DNA from: Niallia taxi
GTDB taxonomy: Bacteria; Bacillota; Bacilli; Bacillales; Cytobacillaceae
Assembly (NCBI RefSeq): GCF_032818155.1
Contig: NZ_CP102590.1
Location: 558,001-622,000 of the forward strand
Reading direction: 5' to 3'
Length of the DNA stretch: 64,000 bases
Below are positions 8,083-16,181 of this stretch, one piece after another. The stretch's first letter is position 1. The number at the start of each line of letters is the position of its first letter. The notes under the pieces were generated by a model. It had not been told where the DNA came from. It searched no databases and worked only from the letters and a program-made list of their open reading frames with translations. The position numbers and the translations under genes were made by a program.

Positions 8083-8667
8083 TCAATAATTGTTGAAATA
8101 CACAGTGTCATTAAATGTCATTCCAAAATGGCTATATTCTATATAAACATTATTTATTTCTTCATTATAAATGACACTAACCCCATAAATTTCATCATCT
8201 TTTGAAACAGTTTCATCATCTTTTGAAGTACCTGCTTTTATAACTACGTCTTCTATGTTAGTAAAACCATATGCTTTCGCTTCCTCACTCTGAAAATCAT
8301 CTGTTAAGACAAAACCTTGTAATGAATTACTAACTTGTAATTTCGTTTCTATAGGCTTTTCATTGTTATTTACTGAAACATCTAATATTTTCACATCACG
8401 AAAACCATTGTTATCAATCCCAACAACAACTGATTTATTATCTTCATTTGAAGCAATAGTGTCAATCTCCAAAGGCGGATTAAATTTCAATAAAAAGTAT
8501 ACACCAAAAATAATTATTACGAGAATAACCATTCCGGTAAACTTCCAATTCAAACCACCCACTAATTCAGCAAGCTTGCTTCCTTGAATACTACTAGAAG
8601 GACTTTTTAATTCTTCTTGTCTCATTTTTTCTCTTTTTACTTTAAGATTATCTTTAGCATTTCTCAT
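8083..8667 (-). CDS. Single-span membrane protein, unknown
   Basis: The 194-residue protein has a basic cytoplasmic N-terminus (about 1-40, many Lys and Arg), one transmembrane helix at about 43-62 (FTGMVILVIIIFGVYFLL) and an extracytoplasmic beta-rich domain (about 65-194) with DNNGFRDVKILDVSVNNNEK. The layout fits a type II membrane protein displaying a small beta-sandwich. AAGGGG lies 7 bases before the ATG. It ends a run of five minus-strand genes of unknown function (10748 to 8083). No family recognised. Confidence 0.65.
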   Translation of the reverse strand: MRNAKDNLKVKREKMRQEELKSPSSSIQGSKLAELVGGLNWKFTGMVILVIIIFGVYFLLKFNPPLEIDTIASNEDNKSVVVGIDNNGFRDVKILDVSVNNNEKPIETKLQVSNSLQGFVLTDDFQSEEAKAYGFTNIEDVVIKAGTSKDDETVSKDDEIYGVSVIYNEEINNVYIEYSHFGMTFNDTVYFNNY

Positions 8668-8703
8668 TTTAATTCCCCTTAATCTTTTATCAGCTCTATA
8701 TAC

Positions 8704-9189
8704 TTAAATATATTTTAAGCTGAATTCTTCTACGAATAATCCACTCGTTATTACTTTTGTGCTTGCTTTAGGACAATCATTAGCAGCTCCAATATACATA
8801 TAATAGTCGTATCCAAAATGAACAGAGAACTGTTTTTTATAGCTTAAACTACACCAAATGGATTCCCGTAAAGTTAGCTTTATTAACTCTTTAATTTCTC
8901 GCTTAGATACTCCTTTGCCTAACCACATTGTTAACATAAAGCTGGAGGCATTTTGTTCCACTACTCCATCAGAATGAAGCTCCAAATCCTTCAAATACAA
9001 TTTATCTATATTCATTTCATTCATAAAAGATAAAACTGCATTTATATATTTGTCTTCCGTTTCTAAATACTCTTCCTCACTAACTTTACTACCTATATCA
9101 GAATAAGAAGTCCATTCATCTTTAATTTTATAAGAACCATTATCATTCCTGTGTAAAGGGTTATATTTCGTTACTCGCCACGAATACAA
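8704..9189 (-). CDS. Unknown soluble protein, candidate immunity protein
   Basis: The 161-residue protein begins MYSWRVTKYNPLHRNDNGSY, a pattern I remember from uncharacterised Bacillus proteins near polymorphic toxins; I cannot cite a family. No signal peptide or membrane helix. It carries an acidic, Trp/Tyr-rich body (DEWTSYSDIG, FGYDYYMYIGA) in the manner of cytoplasmic immunity proteins. It lies 36 bases upstream of the membrane-protein gene and shares its direction, so they may be co-transcribed. The immunity reading is inference from size, composition and the broken LXG gene 8 kb away. Confidence 0.6.
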   Translation of the reverse strand: MYSWRVTKYNPLHRNDNGSYKIKDEWTSYSDIGSKVSEEEYLETEDKYINAVLSFMNEMNIDKLYLKDLELHSDGVVEQNASSFMLTMWLGKGVSKREIKELIKLTLRESIWCSLSYKKQFSVHFGYDYYMYIGAANDCPKASTKVITSGLFVEEFSLKYI

Positions 9190-9328
9190 TAGGGTCTCTC
9201 CTCAATTCATTTTAAAATTATGAGACTAACACTAAGATAAGTTTCTCCAACAAGGTAAGTTCTCTTTATATAATTCAGAAATACTACCATGTTTGTTCAC
9301 TAAAAATAGCAGCTTACCTTCCATAAGC

Positions 9329-9356
9329 AAAAAAATCCTACTTAAAAAAGTAGAAT
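9329..9356 (-). terminator. Terminator of the 9388-9882 gene
   Basis: On the minus strand TTCTACTT and AAGTAGGA pair (one G-T) around four T's and are followed by TTTTTTT. Confidence 0.7.
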
Positions 9357-9387
9357 TTATAATAATTGCATTTCAAAAAAATCTTTC

Positions 9388-9882
9388 TCATGACCATTTC
9401 TCATCATCATCTATCCATTCCCAAGCAGTTAAATCGAATGATTTCATTGCGTCATGAAAAACAAAATAAGAAGGTAGATTTAATGATTCTGCAACAGTAT
9501 TCTTCCAGCAATTTTGAAACCACTCTCCAATTGCTTTTTCTTCCTTAGATGCTAACTCTTCTTCATTTTCCTCATAAAAGCTGTAAAATTCATCAAGCTG
9601 TTCATCTGATATTTGACTTATTTCCACATCTGAGACTATTCCTTCGCTACCAGCAAATAACACGGAATCTTCGGTTTCTTTAAATACTTCATTATTATCT
9701 CTATCCATTGTAAACATCCTAATACTAAATGATGATTGATCCATAAAAACAACAAAGTCTAATAACTCAATTTCAGGAGAAAAATCATATGTTCTTATCT
9801 CCAGTAATTTTTTTGTTAGAGTTTCTGTATTATTATTTAAGCTTTCTACAAATGTATCCATATACTTATTAACTAAAAACAT
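9388..9882 (-). CDS. Unknown acidic soluble protein
   Basis: The start is set at the ATG at 9882 (MFLVNKYMDTFVESL), because AAGGGGG sits 5 bases before it; the longer frame to 9909 lacks a site. The 164-residue product is acidic and soluble, with a helical N-terminus, a middle strand region (FVVFMDQSSFSIRMFTMDRD) and a conserved-looking end, FHDAMKSFDLTAWEWIDDDE. I recall similar hypothetical proteins in Bacillus but no function. Its own terminator follows. Candidate immunity or housekeeping orphan; no catalytic motif is visible. Confidence 0.65.
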   Translation of the reverse strand: MFLVNKYMDTFVESLNNNTETLTKKLLEIRTYDFSPEIELLDFVVFMDQSSFSIRMFTMDRDNNEVFKETEDSVLFAGSEGIVSDVEISQISDEQLDEFYSFYEENEEELASKEEKAIGEWFQNCWKNTVAESLNLPSYFVFHDAMKSFDLTAWEWIDDDEKWS

Positions 9883-9970
9883 AACAACCCCCTTGGTATA
9901 TTTACCCATTATATACCAATAATTACCGAGAAGTATAATGTAAATATTTATTATTCTAGTTAACTAAAAG

Positions 9971-9995
9971 AGAGGTTGCCCAAATCGCAACCTCT
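9971..9995 (-). terminator. Strong hairpin terminator
   Basis: AGAGGTTGC and GCAACCTCT form a perfect 9-bp stem around a 7-base loop. On the minus strand it is followed by CTTTTAGTT, serving the small gene at 10025. Confidence 0.75.
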
Positions 9996-10024
9996 TAACA
10001 GTATAAAACTGATATATGCTTATT

Positions 10025-10222
10025 TTATTTACTTGAAATAAAATTCAAAAGCAAATAAACCATGGTTGACAATACAATAACAGGTACAATTCCTACAACA
10101 GCACGTGCTACATATACCTTTACACTACTTGATTGATATTTAGTGAATTTTAACTTTTTCACAAAATTAGAAACCACAATAATTGAGAATACTGTAACTA
10201 AAATAGTGACTGTGCTCCTCAT
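10025..10222 (-). CDS. Small two-helix membrane protein, unknown
   Basis: From the ATG at 10222 the product is 65 residues, MRSTVTILVTVFSIIVVSNF onward, with a second hydrophobic segment VVGIVPVIVLSTMVYLLLNF near the C-terminus. A TTG four codons upstream is an alternative start. The ribosome site is weak in both cases. It lies 46 bases downstream of the 10269-10748 gene and ends in a strong terminator, so the two probably form a transcription unit. Small membrane partner or immunity protein is a guess. Confidence 0.5.
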   Translation of the reverse strand: MRSTVTILVTVFSIIVVSNFVKKLKFTKYQSSSVKVYVARAVVGIVPVIVLSTMVYLLLNFISSK

Positions 10223-10268
10223 CGCTGTGACCAACTTGTTAAAATCCCTGCACCAAATAATTTAAATT

Positions 10269-10748
10269 TCATTTGTTTTTTCCCCTCTTAAATGGATAGC
10301 GTTCTAATGATAAAACTAAAGCTTTAAATTCATCAATATCTTCTGTTACCCACTGATTTCTATCAAGTTCGCGTATTACTTTCTTTGAAACTGAAAGTAC
10401 AGAATCCTTGAGTTCTTTCAATAGGAATCTTCCTTTAAAACTGTCATCTAAATTATCTTCAAATCTAAAATTCATTTCTACTTGATTTTCACTTATTTTT
10501 TTCAAAAAAATTTCTGGTGTGCCAGCCATAAAACCCAATTTATAGTTTGTTCCAATTCTAGAAATATCAACACCTCTAATAGATTTAATCCACCAAGATA
10601 AGATGATTACCAAAAAATCATCCCACCCTTCACTAGGAAAGTATCGATGATAATCAATAATAAAATATATCGTGCCTGTTATACTTCGATTCATTTCTAA
10701 TGAAGCTAAATCAACATTAAGGGAAATATGCTGTTCCAAATAATTCAT
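10269..10748 (-). CDS. Unknown soluble protein
   Basis: The 159-residue product has alternating strands and helices, no signal and no membrane helix: TGTIYFIIDYHRYFPSEGWD, FLVIILSWWIKSIRG, then a strand NQVEMNFRFED and a Lys-rich end. Recurrent Trp/Tyr and acidic patches resemble immunity-type proteins, but I recognise no family. The ribosome site is poor (AAAAAGG directly before the ATG). It heads the short unit with the 10025-10222 membrane gene. Confidence 0.6.
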   Translation of the reverse strand: MNYLEQHISLNVDLASLEMNRSITGTIYFIIDYHRYFPSEGWDDFLVIILSWWIKSIRGVDISRIGTNYKLGFMAGTPEIFLKKISENQVEMNFRFEDNLDDSFKGRFLLKELKDSVLSVSKKVIRELDRNQWVTEDIDEFKALVLSLERYPFKRGKNK

Positions 10749-10840
10749 CCTTTTTACACTTTGTTTCCTTTACTATTCTCTAAACCTTAATAAATTCCTT
10801 TTGCCGGAACTGCATGATTGTAACATAAATAAGCCTTTTT

Positions 10841-10872
10841 TCTTTTATTACAGGAATGCTGACATTATAAGT
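10841..10872. repeat. Diverged intergenic repeat, copy C
   Basis: Contains the same TTATTACAGGAATGCTGAC 19-mer (10845-10863) as copy A at 1372-1390. It runs to the end of the GNAT gene. Confidence 0.5.
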
Positions 10873-11319
10873 CTATTCTACTAGACCTAATTCATAATGA
10901 TAAAAAGTAATGTCTTTCTCGTATCCATTTTTTTCATATAAGCGTTGGGCTGTATAATTATCTGGTGCTGTACTTAGACTAAGACTTTTTGCACCTGTTT
11001 CAATAGCAAATTCTTTTGCTTTATGTAATAGCAGTTCACCAACGCCTTGTTTTCTTGCTTGTGCATCAACATATAAGTCGTTTAATATCCACGCTCGTTT
11101 CATTGAAATGGATGAAAATGTAGGATAAAGCTGAGTAAATCCAAGATAGTTTTGTTCGTCTTTAACAACAAATATTATGGATTCCCCCTTATTAATCCGC
11201 TCTTTTATGTAATTCTTAGCTCCTTCTAAATCAGATTCTTGTTGATAAAATGTACGATACAAATTAAATAAATTTGCAACTCCATCTAGATCTTCCATTG
11301 TAGCTTGAAATATAATCAT
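10873..11319 (-). CDS. GNAT-family N-acetyltransferase
   Basis: The 148-residue protein is a complete GNAT domain: N-terminal strand IIFQATMEDLDGVANLFNLY, core strand AWILNDLYVDAQARKQGVGE with the acetyl-CoA loop RKQGVGELLL (Q/RxxGxG/A) near 88-98, and C-terminal LYEKNGYEKDITFYHYEL near 128-145. It transfers an acetyl group from acetyl-CoA to an amine of a small molecule or protein; the substrate is unknown. GGAGAGG precedes the ATG. It is followed after 109 bases by no partner gene in the same direction other than the unknown set. Confidence 0.85.
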   Translation of the reverse strand: MIIFQATMEDLDGVANLFNLYRTFYQQESDLEGAKNYIKERINKGESIIFVVKDEQNYLGFTQLYPTFSSISMKRAWILNDLYVDAQARKQGVGELLLHKAKEFAIETGAKSLSLSTAPDNYTAQRLYEKNGYEKDITFYHYELGLVE

Positions 11320-11428
11320 TCTTGTTCCTCTCCTACTACTTTTAATTTTTTTATATTTATTAGGTATAATTTTATATGGTATTTTATTAATTGCTTCTTA
11401 GTAGGCATCACGCCTTTTTAAGCTTCAT

Positions 11429-11947
11429 TTAAAGACGGATCGAGCCATAATGATCGCGACCCTCAAAAAGAAAACCAATGATACTTTGATAATAAGGTAT
11501 AAATTTTTTTTGTTCGATTAGCTTTAAGATTTCCTCTTTAGAGGCCCATTTAGCTGCTTGTACCTCTTCAGCCTGTAACGTCAATTCATTTAAATCAAAG
11601 TCATATTCGATTAAATAATAATCATCAAACCCACGTTCAAAGTTAATAGTAAAGTGTGGACGAATTTTGTCAAAGTTATAATGAATTCCCAACTCCTCGA
11701 ATAGCTCTCTTGAAGCGGCCTGCTGACTTGTATCGCCTGCAATGGCACTGCCGCCACATGTGATATCCCAAAGGTTCGACCATCCTTCCTTAAAGGGCTG
11801 ACGCTGTTGAATGAGCATTTCTCCTTTTGAATTAAATATACATACATGTACTACTAAATGAAGCTCGTCTGGTGCCATTTCATCTCCACGTGTTATTTGT
11901 TTTTCTATTTTATTACGATGCTTATCAAATACATCCCACTTTTCCAT
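11429..11947 (-). CDS. Nudix hydrolase of the IPP-isomerase-like branch
   Basis: The 172-residue protein has VVHVCIFNSKGEMLIQQRQ near 31-50, the Nudix box GSAIAGDTSQQAASRELFEE then LGI near 67-90 (first Glu replaced by Asp, REUXEEXGU intact) and a C-terminal helix. The opening WDVFDKHRNKIEKQITRGDE is typical of YfcD-type/IPP-isomerase-like Nudix proteins. They hydrolyse nucleoside-diphosphate linked substrates with Mg; the substrate here is unknown. AAAGGAG lies 7 bases before the ATG. In contrast to the broken Nudix gene at 2.1-2.6 kb, this one is intact. Confidence 0.88.
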   Translation of the reverse strand: MEKWDVFDKHRNKIEKQITRGDEMAPDELHLVVHVCIFNSKGEMLIQQRQPFKEGWSNLWDITCGGSAIAGDTSQQAASRELFEELGIHYNFDKIRPHFTINFERGFDDYYLIEYDFDLNELTLQAEEVQAAKWASKEEILKLIEQKKFIPYYQSIIGFLFEGRDHYGSIRL

Positions 11948-12216
11948 AGCAAAACTCCTTTGTATATTTTAATTACAAAATTTACCTAGTATACTATAAT
12001 AATCATTTAAAATAATCATTTTTACAATGATTTTTTAATGTCAGAAGCGTTTATGTTATTTAAGACAGATTTCCCTACCCTGCTTTTAATTCCAATATCA
12101 ACTAAAATCCAGTAAGGGAAACGTAATTCTACATCCCTTATTATTAAGCAGCCTCATAGTAGTTTACTTGCAATTTTGTTAGCGTTTTAGTGGCCATCTC
12201 ACAAGGAAATGCTCCC
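11948..12216. other. Intergenic region
   Basis: Divergent control region between the Nudix gene and des. A 17-codon minus-strand stretch near 12142-12195 (MATKTLTKLQ...) looks like a protein C-terminus but is too short to name. Confidence 0.4.
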
Positions 12217-12285
12217 TATATGACAAATGTCATATAGCGACCATGACATGTATGTCTGCAAATATGTTAGGGCTATATTTATAAT
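12217..12285 (+). promoter_or_regulatory. DesR-type operator and des promoter
   Basis: TATATGACAAATGTCATATA at 12217-12236 is a perfect palindrome (9-bp arms, 2-base gap). A second, weaker dyad, GACATGTATGTC, lies at 12245-12256. A TATAAT at 12280-12285 has only a poor -35 (TGCAAA at 12257-12262), as expected for an activator-dependent promoter. In B. subtilis phospho-DesR binds two adjacent sites upstream of des; the arrangement here matches that model. The role of this exact site is inferred. Confidence 0.82.
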
Positions 12286-12317
12286 GGAGATATCGAATAA
12301 TAGAAGGGAAGCTAATT

Positions 12318-13349
12318 ATGAATATAAAAAACTTAAAACAATTGAGAACTGCTGTAGCGCCCTTTGAGAAGTCCACTTTGAAAACGAGTGTCTGGCAGCT
12401 TGTCAATACTATCCTGCCCTTTGTGTTGCTCTGGATTGCGGCCTACAAAAGCTTAACAATTTCTTATATTTTAACACTTGTGTTCGTTGTAGCTGCAGCA
12501 GGATTTTTGGTCAGAATTTTTATTATTTTTCATGATTGCTGTCACTTTTCTTTCTTTAAGAACCGGAAGGCGAATAAGGTTTTAGGTACCATTACAGGAA
12601 TCCTGACATTATTCCCATACAGCAAATGGCAGCATAGCCATTCTATTCACCATGCAACAAGCAGTAACCTGGATAAACGTGGCGTCGGCGATTTATGGAT
12701 GATGACGATTGACGAGTATGAGAATGCCTCTTTGTTTGTAAAGCTGCAATACCGCTTGTACCGCAATCCATTCATCATGTTTATTTTAGGGCCTATTTAT
12801 GAATTCCTTTTGGCGAATCGCTTTAATCGTAAAGAAGCTAGATGGAATGAAAGGCTAAATACGTACGCAACTAACATTGCCCTTGTATTATTGGTTATTC
12901 TGCTTGGAAGTACACTTGGCTGGTCCTCTTTCTTGCTTGTACAGCTGCCGATTTTTCTTATTTCTGGCTCTGTTGGAGTTTGGTTATTTTATGTACAGCA
13001 TACTTTTGAAGATACGTATTTCGAGGAAGATGAAAATTGGGATTATGTTAAGGCGGCTGTTGAAGGAAGCTCCTATTATCACCTGCCGAAATGGATGCAA
13101 TGGCTGACTGGTAATATCGGCTACCATCATGTGCATCATTTAAGTCCAAGGGTTCCTAATTATAAATTGGAGCAGGTTCATAATGAGACAGAACCACTGC
13201 GGAATGTACCAACGATAACACTGGCAAGCAGTCTCCGTTCTTTGAAGTTCCGTTTGTGGGACGAAAAAGACAAGAAGTTTATTAGCTTCTATGAATGGAA
13301 AAAACAAAAGAAATCACTTAAATTGTCTGCAGAATCAGAGATGCAATAA
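12318..13349 (+). CDS. des: Acyl-lipid fatty acid desaturase
   Basis: The 343-residue integral membrane enzyme introduces a double bond into membrane-lipid acyl chains to keep membranes fluid in the cold. The di-iron histidine boxes are all present: HDCCH at 72-76, HSHSIHH at 106-112 and HHVHH at 270-274. Four or more hydrophobic segments flank them (about 28-70, 155-220). AAGGGAAG precedes the ATG. Immediately downstream are desK and desR, its known regulators, and upstream lies a DesR-like operator, so the assignment as the B. subtilis Des (delta-5 type) counterpart is well supported. A terminator separates des from desK. Confidence 0.94.
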   Translation: MNIKNLKQLRTAVAPFEKSTLKTSVWQLVNTILPFVLLWIAAYKSLTISYILTLVFVVAAAGFLVRIFIIFHDCCHFSFFKNRKANKVLGTITGILTLFPYSKWQHSHSIHHATSSNLDKRGVGDLWMMTIDEYENASLFVKLQYRLYRNPFIMFILGPIYEFLLANRFNRKEARWNERLNTYATNIALVLLVILLGSTLGWSSFLLVQLPIFLISGSVGVWLFYVQHTFEDTYFEEDENWDYVKAAVEGSSYYHLPKWMQWLTGNIGYHHVHHLSPRVPNYKLEQVHNETEPLRNVPTITLASSLRSLKFRLWDEKDKKFISFYEWKKQKKSLKLSAESEMQ

Positions 13350-13366
13350 CATAAACCAATCTTATG

Positions 13367-13406
13367 AGCAGCAATTATAACGGCGTTTATGCCATTAATT
13401 GCTGCT
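13367..13406 (+). terminator. Terminator of des
   Basis: AGCAGCAATTA pairs perfectly with TAATTGCTGCT around an 18-base loop, 18 bases after the des stop. The following T-run is short (TAATTATGTT). Confidence 0.65.
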
Positions 13407-13460
13407 TAATTATGTTAAAATGTACAAATGACAGCCAATAAATAACGAGGTTTTAAACTG

Positions 13461-14594
13461 ATGATAAAAAAATTAGAGGTTTTAAAGAAGAGCACCGGCA
13501 TTTCTCCTTATATATGGACATTACTTACTATTTTGCCCTTTTATTTTATATTTCACGCCTCTTCAGCGGTTGATGTGATTGCTGGTATCATCCTAACGAT
13601 TTTATTTTTTCTATTTTATAGATTAGCCTATCTTTCAAAAGGCTGGACGATATATTTATGGCCTTCCCTTTTGATTGGGATATCCACCTTTGCCATTTAT
13701 GCATACAGCTATGTGTATTTTTCTTTTTTCCTGTCGTACTTTATTGGTAATATAAAAAAACAAATTCCCTATTTTGTCCTTTACTTTATACACTTGGCGG
13801 TTACCACCTTCGCCATTTACTACAAAGTAATAATAGGTGATTCCTTGCTGTTAAAGCAGCTTCCGTTTGTGCTGATTATATGGTTCGGTGTTATTTTATT
13901 GCCATTGACCATCCATAACCGCAAAGAGAGAGGCCAGCTGCAGGAAAAGCTGGAGGATGCGAATAAACGCATATCAAATTTAGTCAAACTAGAGGAAAGA
14001 CAGCGGATTGCCAGAGACCTTCATGATACACTTGGCCAAAAACTTTCCCTTATTGGCTTAAAAAGTGATTTAGCAAGAAAATTAGTTTATAAGGACCCTG
14101 AACAAGCCCGCTTGGAGCTTAAGGATATTCAGCATACTTCAAGAACAGCATTAAACGAAGTCCGAAAAATGGTCTCTGAAATGCGTGGCATTAAATTGAG
14201 AGACGAGCTCCTCCTCGTAAAAAAAGTATTAGAGGCGGCTGAAATAACCTTAATTAGCGATATTGCTTCCAATCTAAAAATGTCATCGATTGCTGAAAAC
14301 ATTATTAGCATGTGCTTAAAAGAGGCTGTTACAAATGTGGTTCGCCATAGTAATGCCACCTCTTGCTATATAAGCATCAGCCAAAATAAAAAAGAAACAA
14401 TCATGGAAATTAAGGATAATGGAACAAGTCCTTTTAAGGAAGAAGATACTCACAATGGAAATGGATTAGCAGGCATGCGAGAACGATTGGATTTTATCAA
14501 TGGTACTTTAGAGATTTCCATCAATGAGGGAACAATATTAACAATCGTGATTCCACATGATGGGAAATTAATCGAAAGGGAGGAGTTATTATGA
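13461..14594 (+). CDS. desK: Thermosensor histidine kinase
   Basis: The 377-residue kinase has four to five transmembrane helices in the first 155 residues, a coiled stretch (about 155-175) and a HisKA_3 dimerisation helix, RQRIARDLHDTLGQKLSLIG, placing the phospho-histidine at H188, the same number as in B. subtilis DesK. The HATPase domain follows with a G box (NGNGLAGMRERL). In the known system it phosphorylates DesR when the membrane thickens in the cold and acts as a phosphatase when warm. It overlaps desR by 4 bases (ATGA), so translation is coupled. Confidence 0.93.
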   Translation: MIKKLEVLKKSTGISPYIWTLLTILPFYFIFHASSAVDVIAGIILTILFFLFYRLAYLSKGWTIYLWPSLLIGISTFAIYAYSYVYFSFFLSYFIGNIKKQIPYFVLYFIHLAVTTFAIYYKVIIGDSLLLKQLPFVLIIWFGVILLPLTIHNRKERGQLQEKLEDANKRISNLVKLEERQRIARDLHDTLGQKLSLIGLKSDLARKLVYKDPEQARLELKDIQHTSRTALNEVRKMVSEMRGIKLRDELLLVKKVLEAAEITLISDIASNLKMSSIAENIISMCLKEAVTNVVRHSNATSCYISISQNKKETIMEIKDNGTSPFKEEDTHNGNGLAGMRERLDFINGTLEISINEGTILTIVIPHDGKLIEREELL

Positions 14595-15190
14595 TCCGGA
14601 TTGTCATTGCCGAAGACCAGCGCCTGCTTTTAGGTGCTTTAGGTTCATTGCTTGATTTAGAAGATGATATTACGGTTGTCGGTAAAGCAAACAATGGTGA
14701 AGAAGCAGTCCAGCTTGTTAAGGACCAAAATCCTGATATTTGTATCATGGATATTGAAATGCCTGCCAAGACTGGCTTAGAAGCAGCGGAAGAGCTCATG
14801 AACCATCCATGCAAAGTCATTATTCTAACTACCTTTGCCAGATCAGGCTATTTCCAGCGGGCCTTGAAGTCTGGCGTATCGGCGTATTTACTCAAGGATA
14901 GTCCAAGTGATGATTTGGCAAAAAGCATCCGCAGTGTGATGGAAGGAAAAAGAATATACGCACCTGAGTTGGTTGATGATGTATATAGAGAAGAAAATCC
15001 CCTTACAGAGCGGGAAAAAGAAGTCCTTATGCTAGTTGCAGATGGTAAGAATACAAAAGAGATTGCTCAAGAGCTATCGATTAAAACCGGAACAGTACGC
15101 AACTATATCAGCATGATTCTCGATAAATTAGAAGTGAAAAATCGCATAGAAGCCATCACGAGATTTAAGGAAAAAGGATGGTTCAAATAA
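14591..15190 (+). CDS. desR: NarL-family response regulator of the desaturase
   Basis: The 199-residue regulator has a receiver domain (IRIVIAEDQRLLLGALG at 2-18, phospho-acceptor D54 in CIMDIEMP, K near 103) and a LuxR/NarL helix-turn-helix, LTEREKEVLMLVADGKNTKE then IAQELSIKTGTVRNYISMIL, near 137-180. D54 matches the B. subtilis DesR site. Phosphorylated DesR should bind the palindromes at 12217-12256 and activate des. The gene is last in the desKR pair and ends in a strong terminator. Confidence 0.93.
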   Translation: MIRIVIAEDQRLLLGALGSLLDLEDDITVVGKANNGEEAVQLVKDQNPDICIMDIEMPAKTGLEAAEELMNHPCKVIILTTFARSGYFQRALKSGVSAYLLKDSPSDDLAKSIRSVMEGKRIYAPELVDDVYREENPLTEREKEVLMLVADGKNTKEIAQELSIKTGTVRNYISMILDKLEVKNRIEAITRFKEKGWFK

Positions 15191-15217
15191 AAAAGGACTG
15201 AAACCAGTCCTTTTTTG
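15189..15217 (+). terminator. Terminator of desKR (bidirectional)
   Basis: AAAAAGGACTG and CAGTCCTTTTTT form a tight stem around a 4-base loop. It can also stop the converging ribose operon. Confidence 0.85.
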
Positions 15218-15246
15218 TCTTTAGGCTACTCAAACCATTCGCAAAT

Positions 15247-16164
15247 TTAATCCTTTGTAACTAATTTAAGCGGTGCTGCAATGTTTTCCTCGACCTTTTT
15301 ACCTTGTAAAACGTCTCTTGCAGCATTTACCGCAAGCTTACCAATTAGCTCTGGTTGCTGAGCAACTGTTGCTTCCATGTCTCCAGCTTTAATGGCATTT
15401 AGGGCGTCGTCATTTCCATCAAATCCAATAACCGACACATCTTTACCAGAGCTATTAATTGCCTCAATAGCCCCTAATGCCATTTCATCATTATGAGCAA
15501 ATACTGCTTTAACATTTGGGTTTGCTTGCAGTAGATTTTCCATGACAGTTAAGCCTTTTGTCCGATCAAAATCAGCTGCTTGTTTAGCAATGACATTCAA
15601 TTTTTGATCCGCTATATTATGAAAACCTTGACCTCTTTCCCGAGTAGCTGATGCCCCTGGCACCCCTTCTAATTCAATAACCTCAGCTTTTTCTCCTAAC
15701 TTTTCAATCAAATAATTCGCAGCCATTTCTCCGCCTTTTATATTATCAGAAGCTACTAACGCTTCTACCTTCCCTTTATCTGCAGAGCGATCCAACGTAA
15801 CTACCGGTATGCCAATATTATTTGCTGATTGAACAGCTGTTGAAATAGAAGCAGAATCGGTTGGATTAATAAGCAACGCATCTACCCCTTGCTGAATTAA
15901 ATCCTCGACATCATTCACTTGTTTTGCCGAATCATTTTGTGCATCAACGATAATAACTTCCATCCCTAAGCTTTCCGCTTCCTTCACAACTCCATCTCTT
16001 AAAGATACAAAAAATGGGTTGTTTAACGTCGAAACTGATAAACCAATTTTAATATCCTCTAAATCTTCCTTTTTAGCTGGCTTTGCCCATGAAGGCGGTT
16101 GCATAGAACAAGCACTTAGGAGCAAAAGTGTGAGTGTTAAACATAAAACGATTAATTTTTTCAT
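15247..16164 (-). CDS. rbsB: Ribose ABC transporter substrate-binding lipoprotein
   Basis: The 305-residue precursor carries a lipoprotein signal with lipobox LLSAC near residues 15-19, then a periplasmic-binding-protein type I fold: IGLSVSTLNNPFFVSLRDGV at about 41-60, GVDALLINPTDSASIS near 92-107, VVTLDRSADKG and VIGFDGNDDALNAIKAGDM. These are hallmarks of D-ribose binding proteins. Anchored outside the membrane, it delivers ribose to RbsC/RbsA. It is the last gene of rbsRKDACB. AAGGAG precedes the ATG. A related pentose as ligand cannot be excluded. Confidence 0.93.
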   Translation of the reverse strand: MKKLIVLCLTLTLLLLSACSMQPPSWAKPAKKEDLEDIKIGLSVSTLNNPFFVSLRDGVVKEAESLGMEVIIVDAQNDSAKQVNDVEDLIQQGVDALLINPTDSASISTAVQSANNIGIPVVTLDRSADKGKVEALVASDNIKGGEMAANYLIEKLGEKAEVIELEGVPGASATRERGQGFHNIADQKLNVIAKQAADFDRTKGLTVMENLLQANPNVKAVFAHNDEMALGAIEAINSSGKDVSVIGFDGNDDALNAIKAGDMEATVAQQPELIGKLAVNAARDVLQGKKVEENIAAPLKLVTKD

Positions 16165-16181
16165 GGTAATCTCTCCTTATA

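Noticed and set aside
12142..12195. Short transposase-like C-terminal fragment
   Set aside because: Only 17 codons are readable; too short to assign to an insertion sequence and no inverted ends were found.
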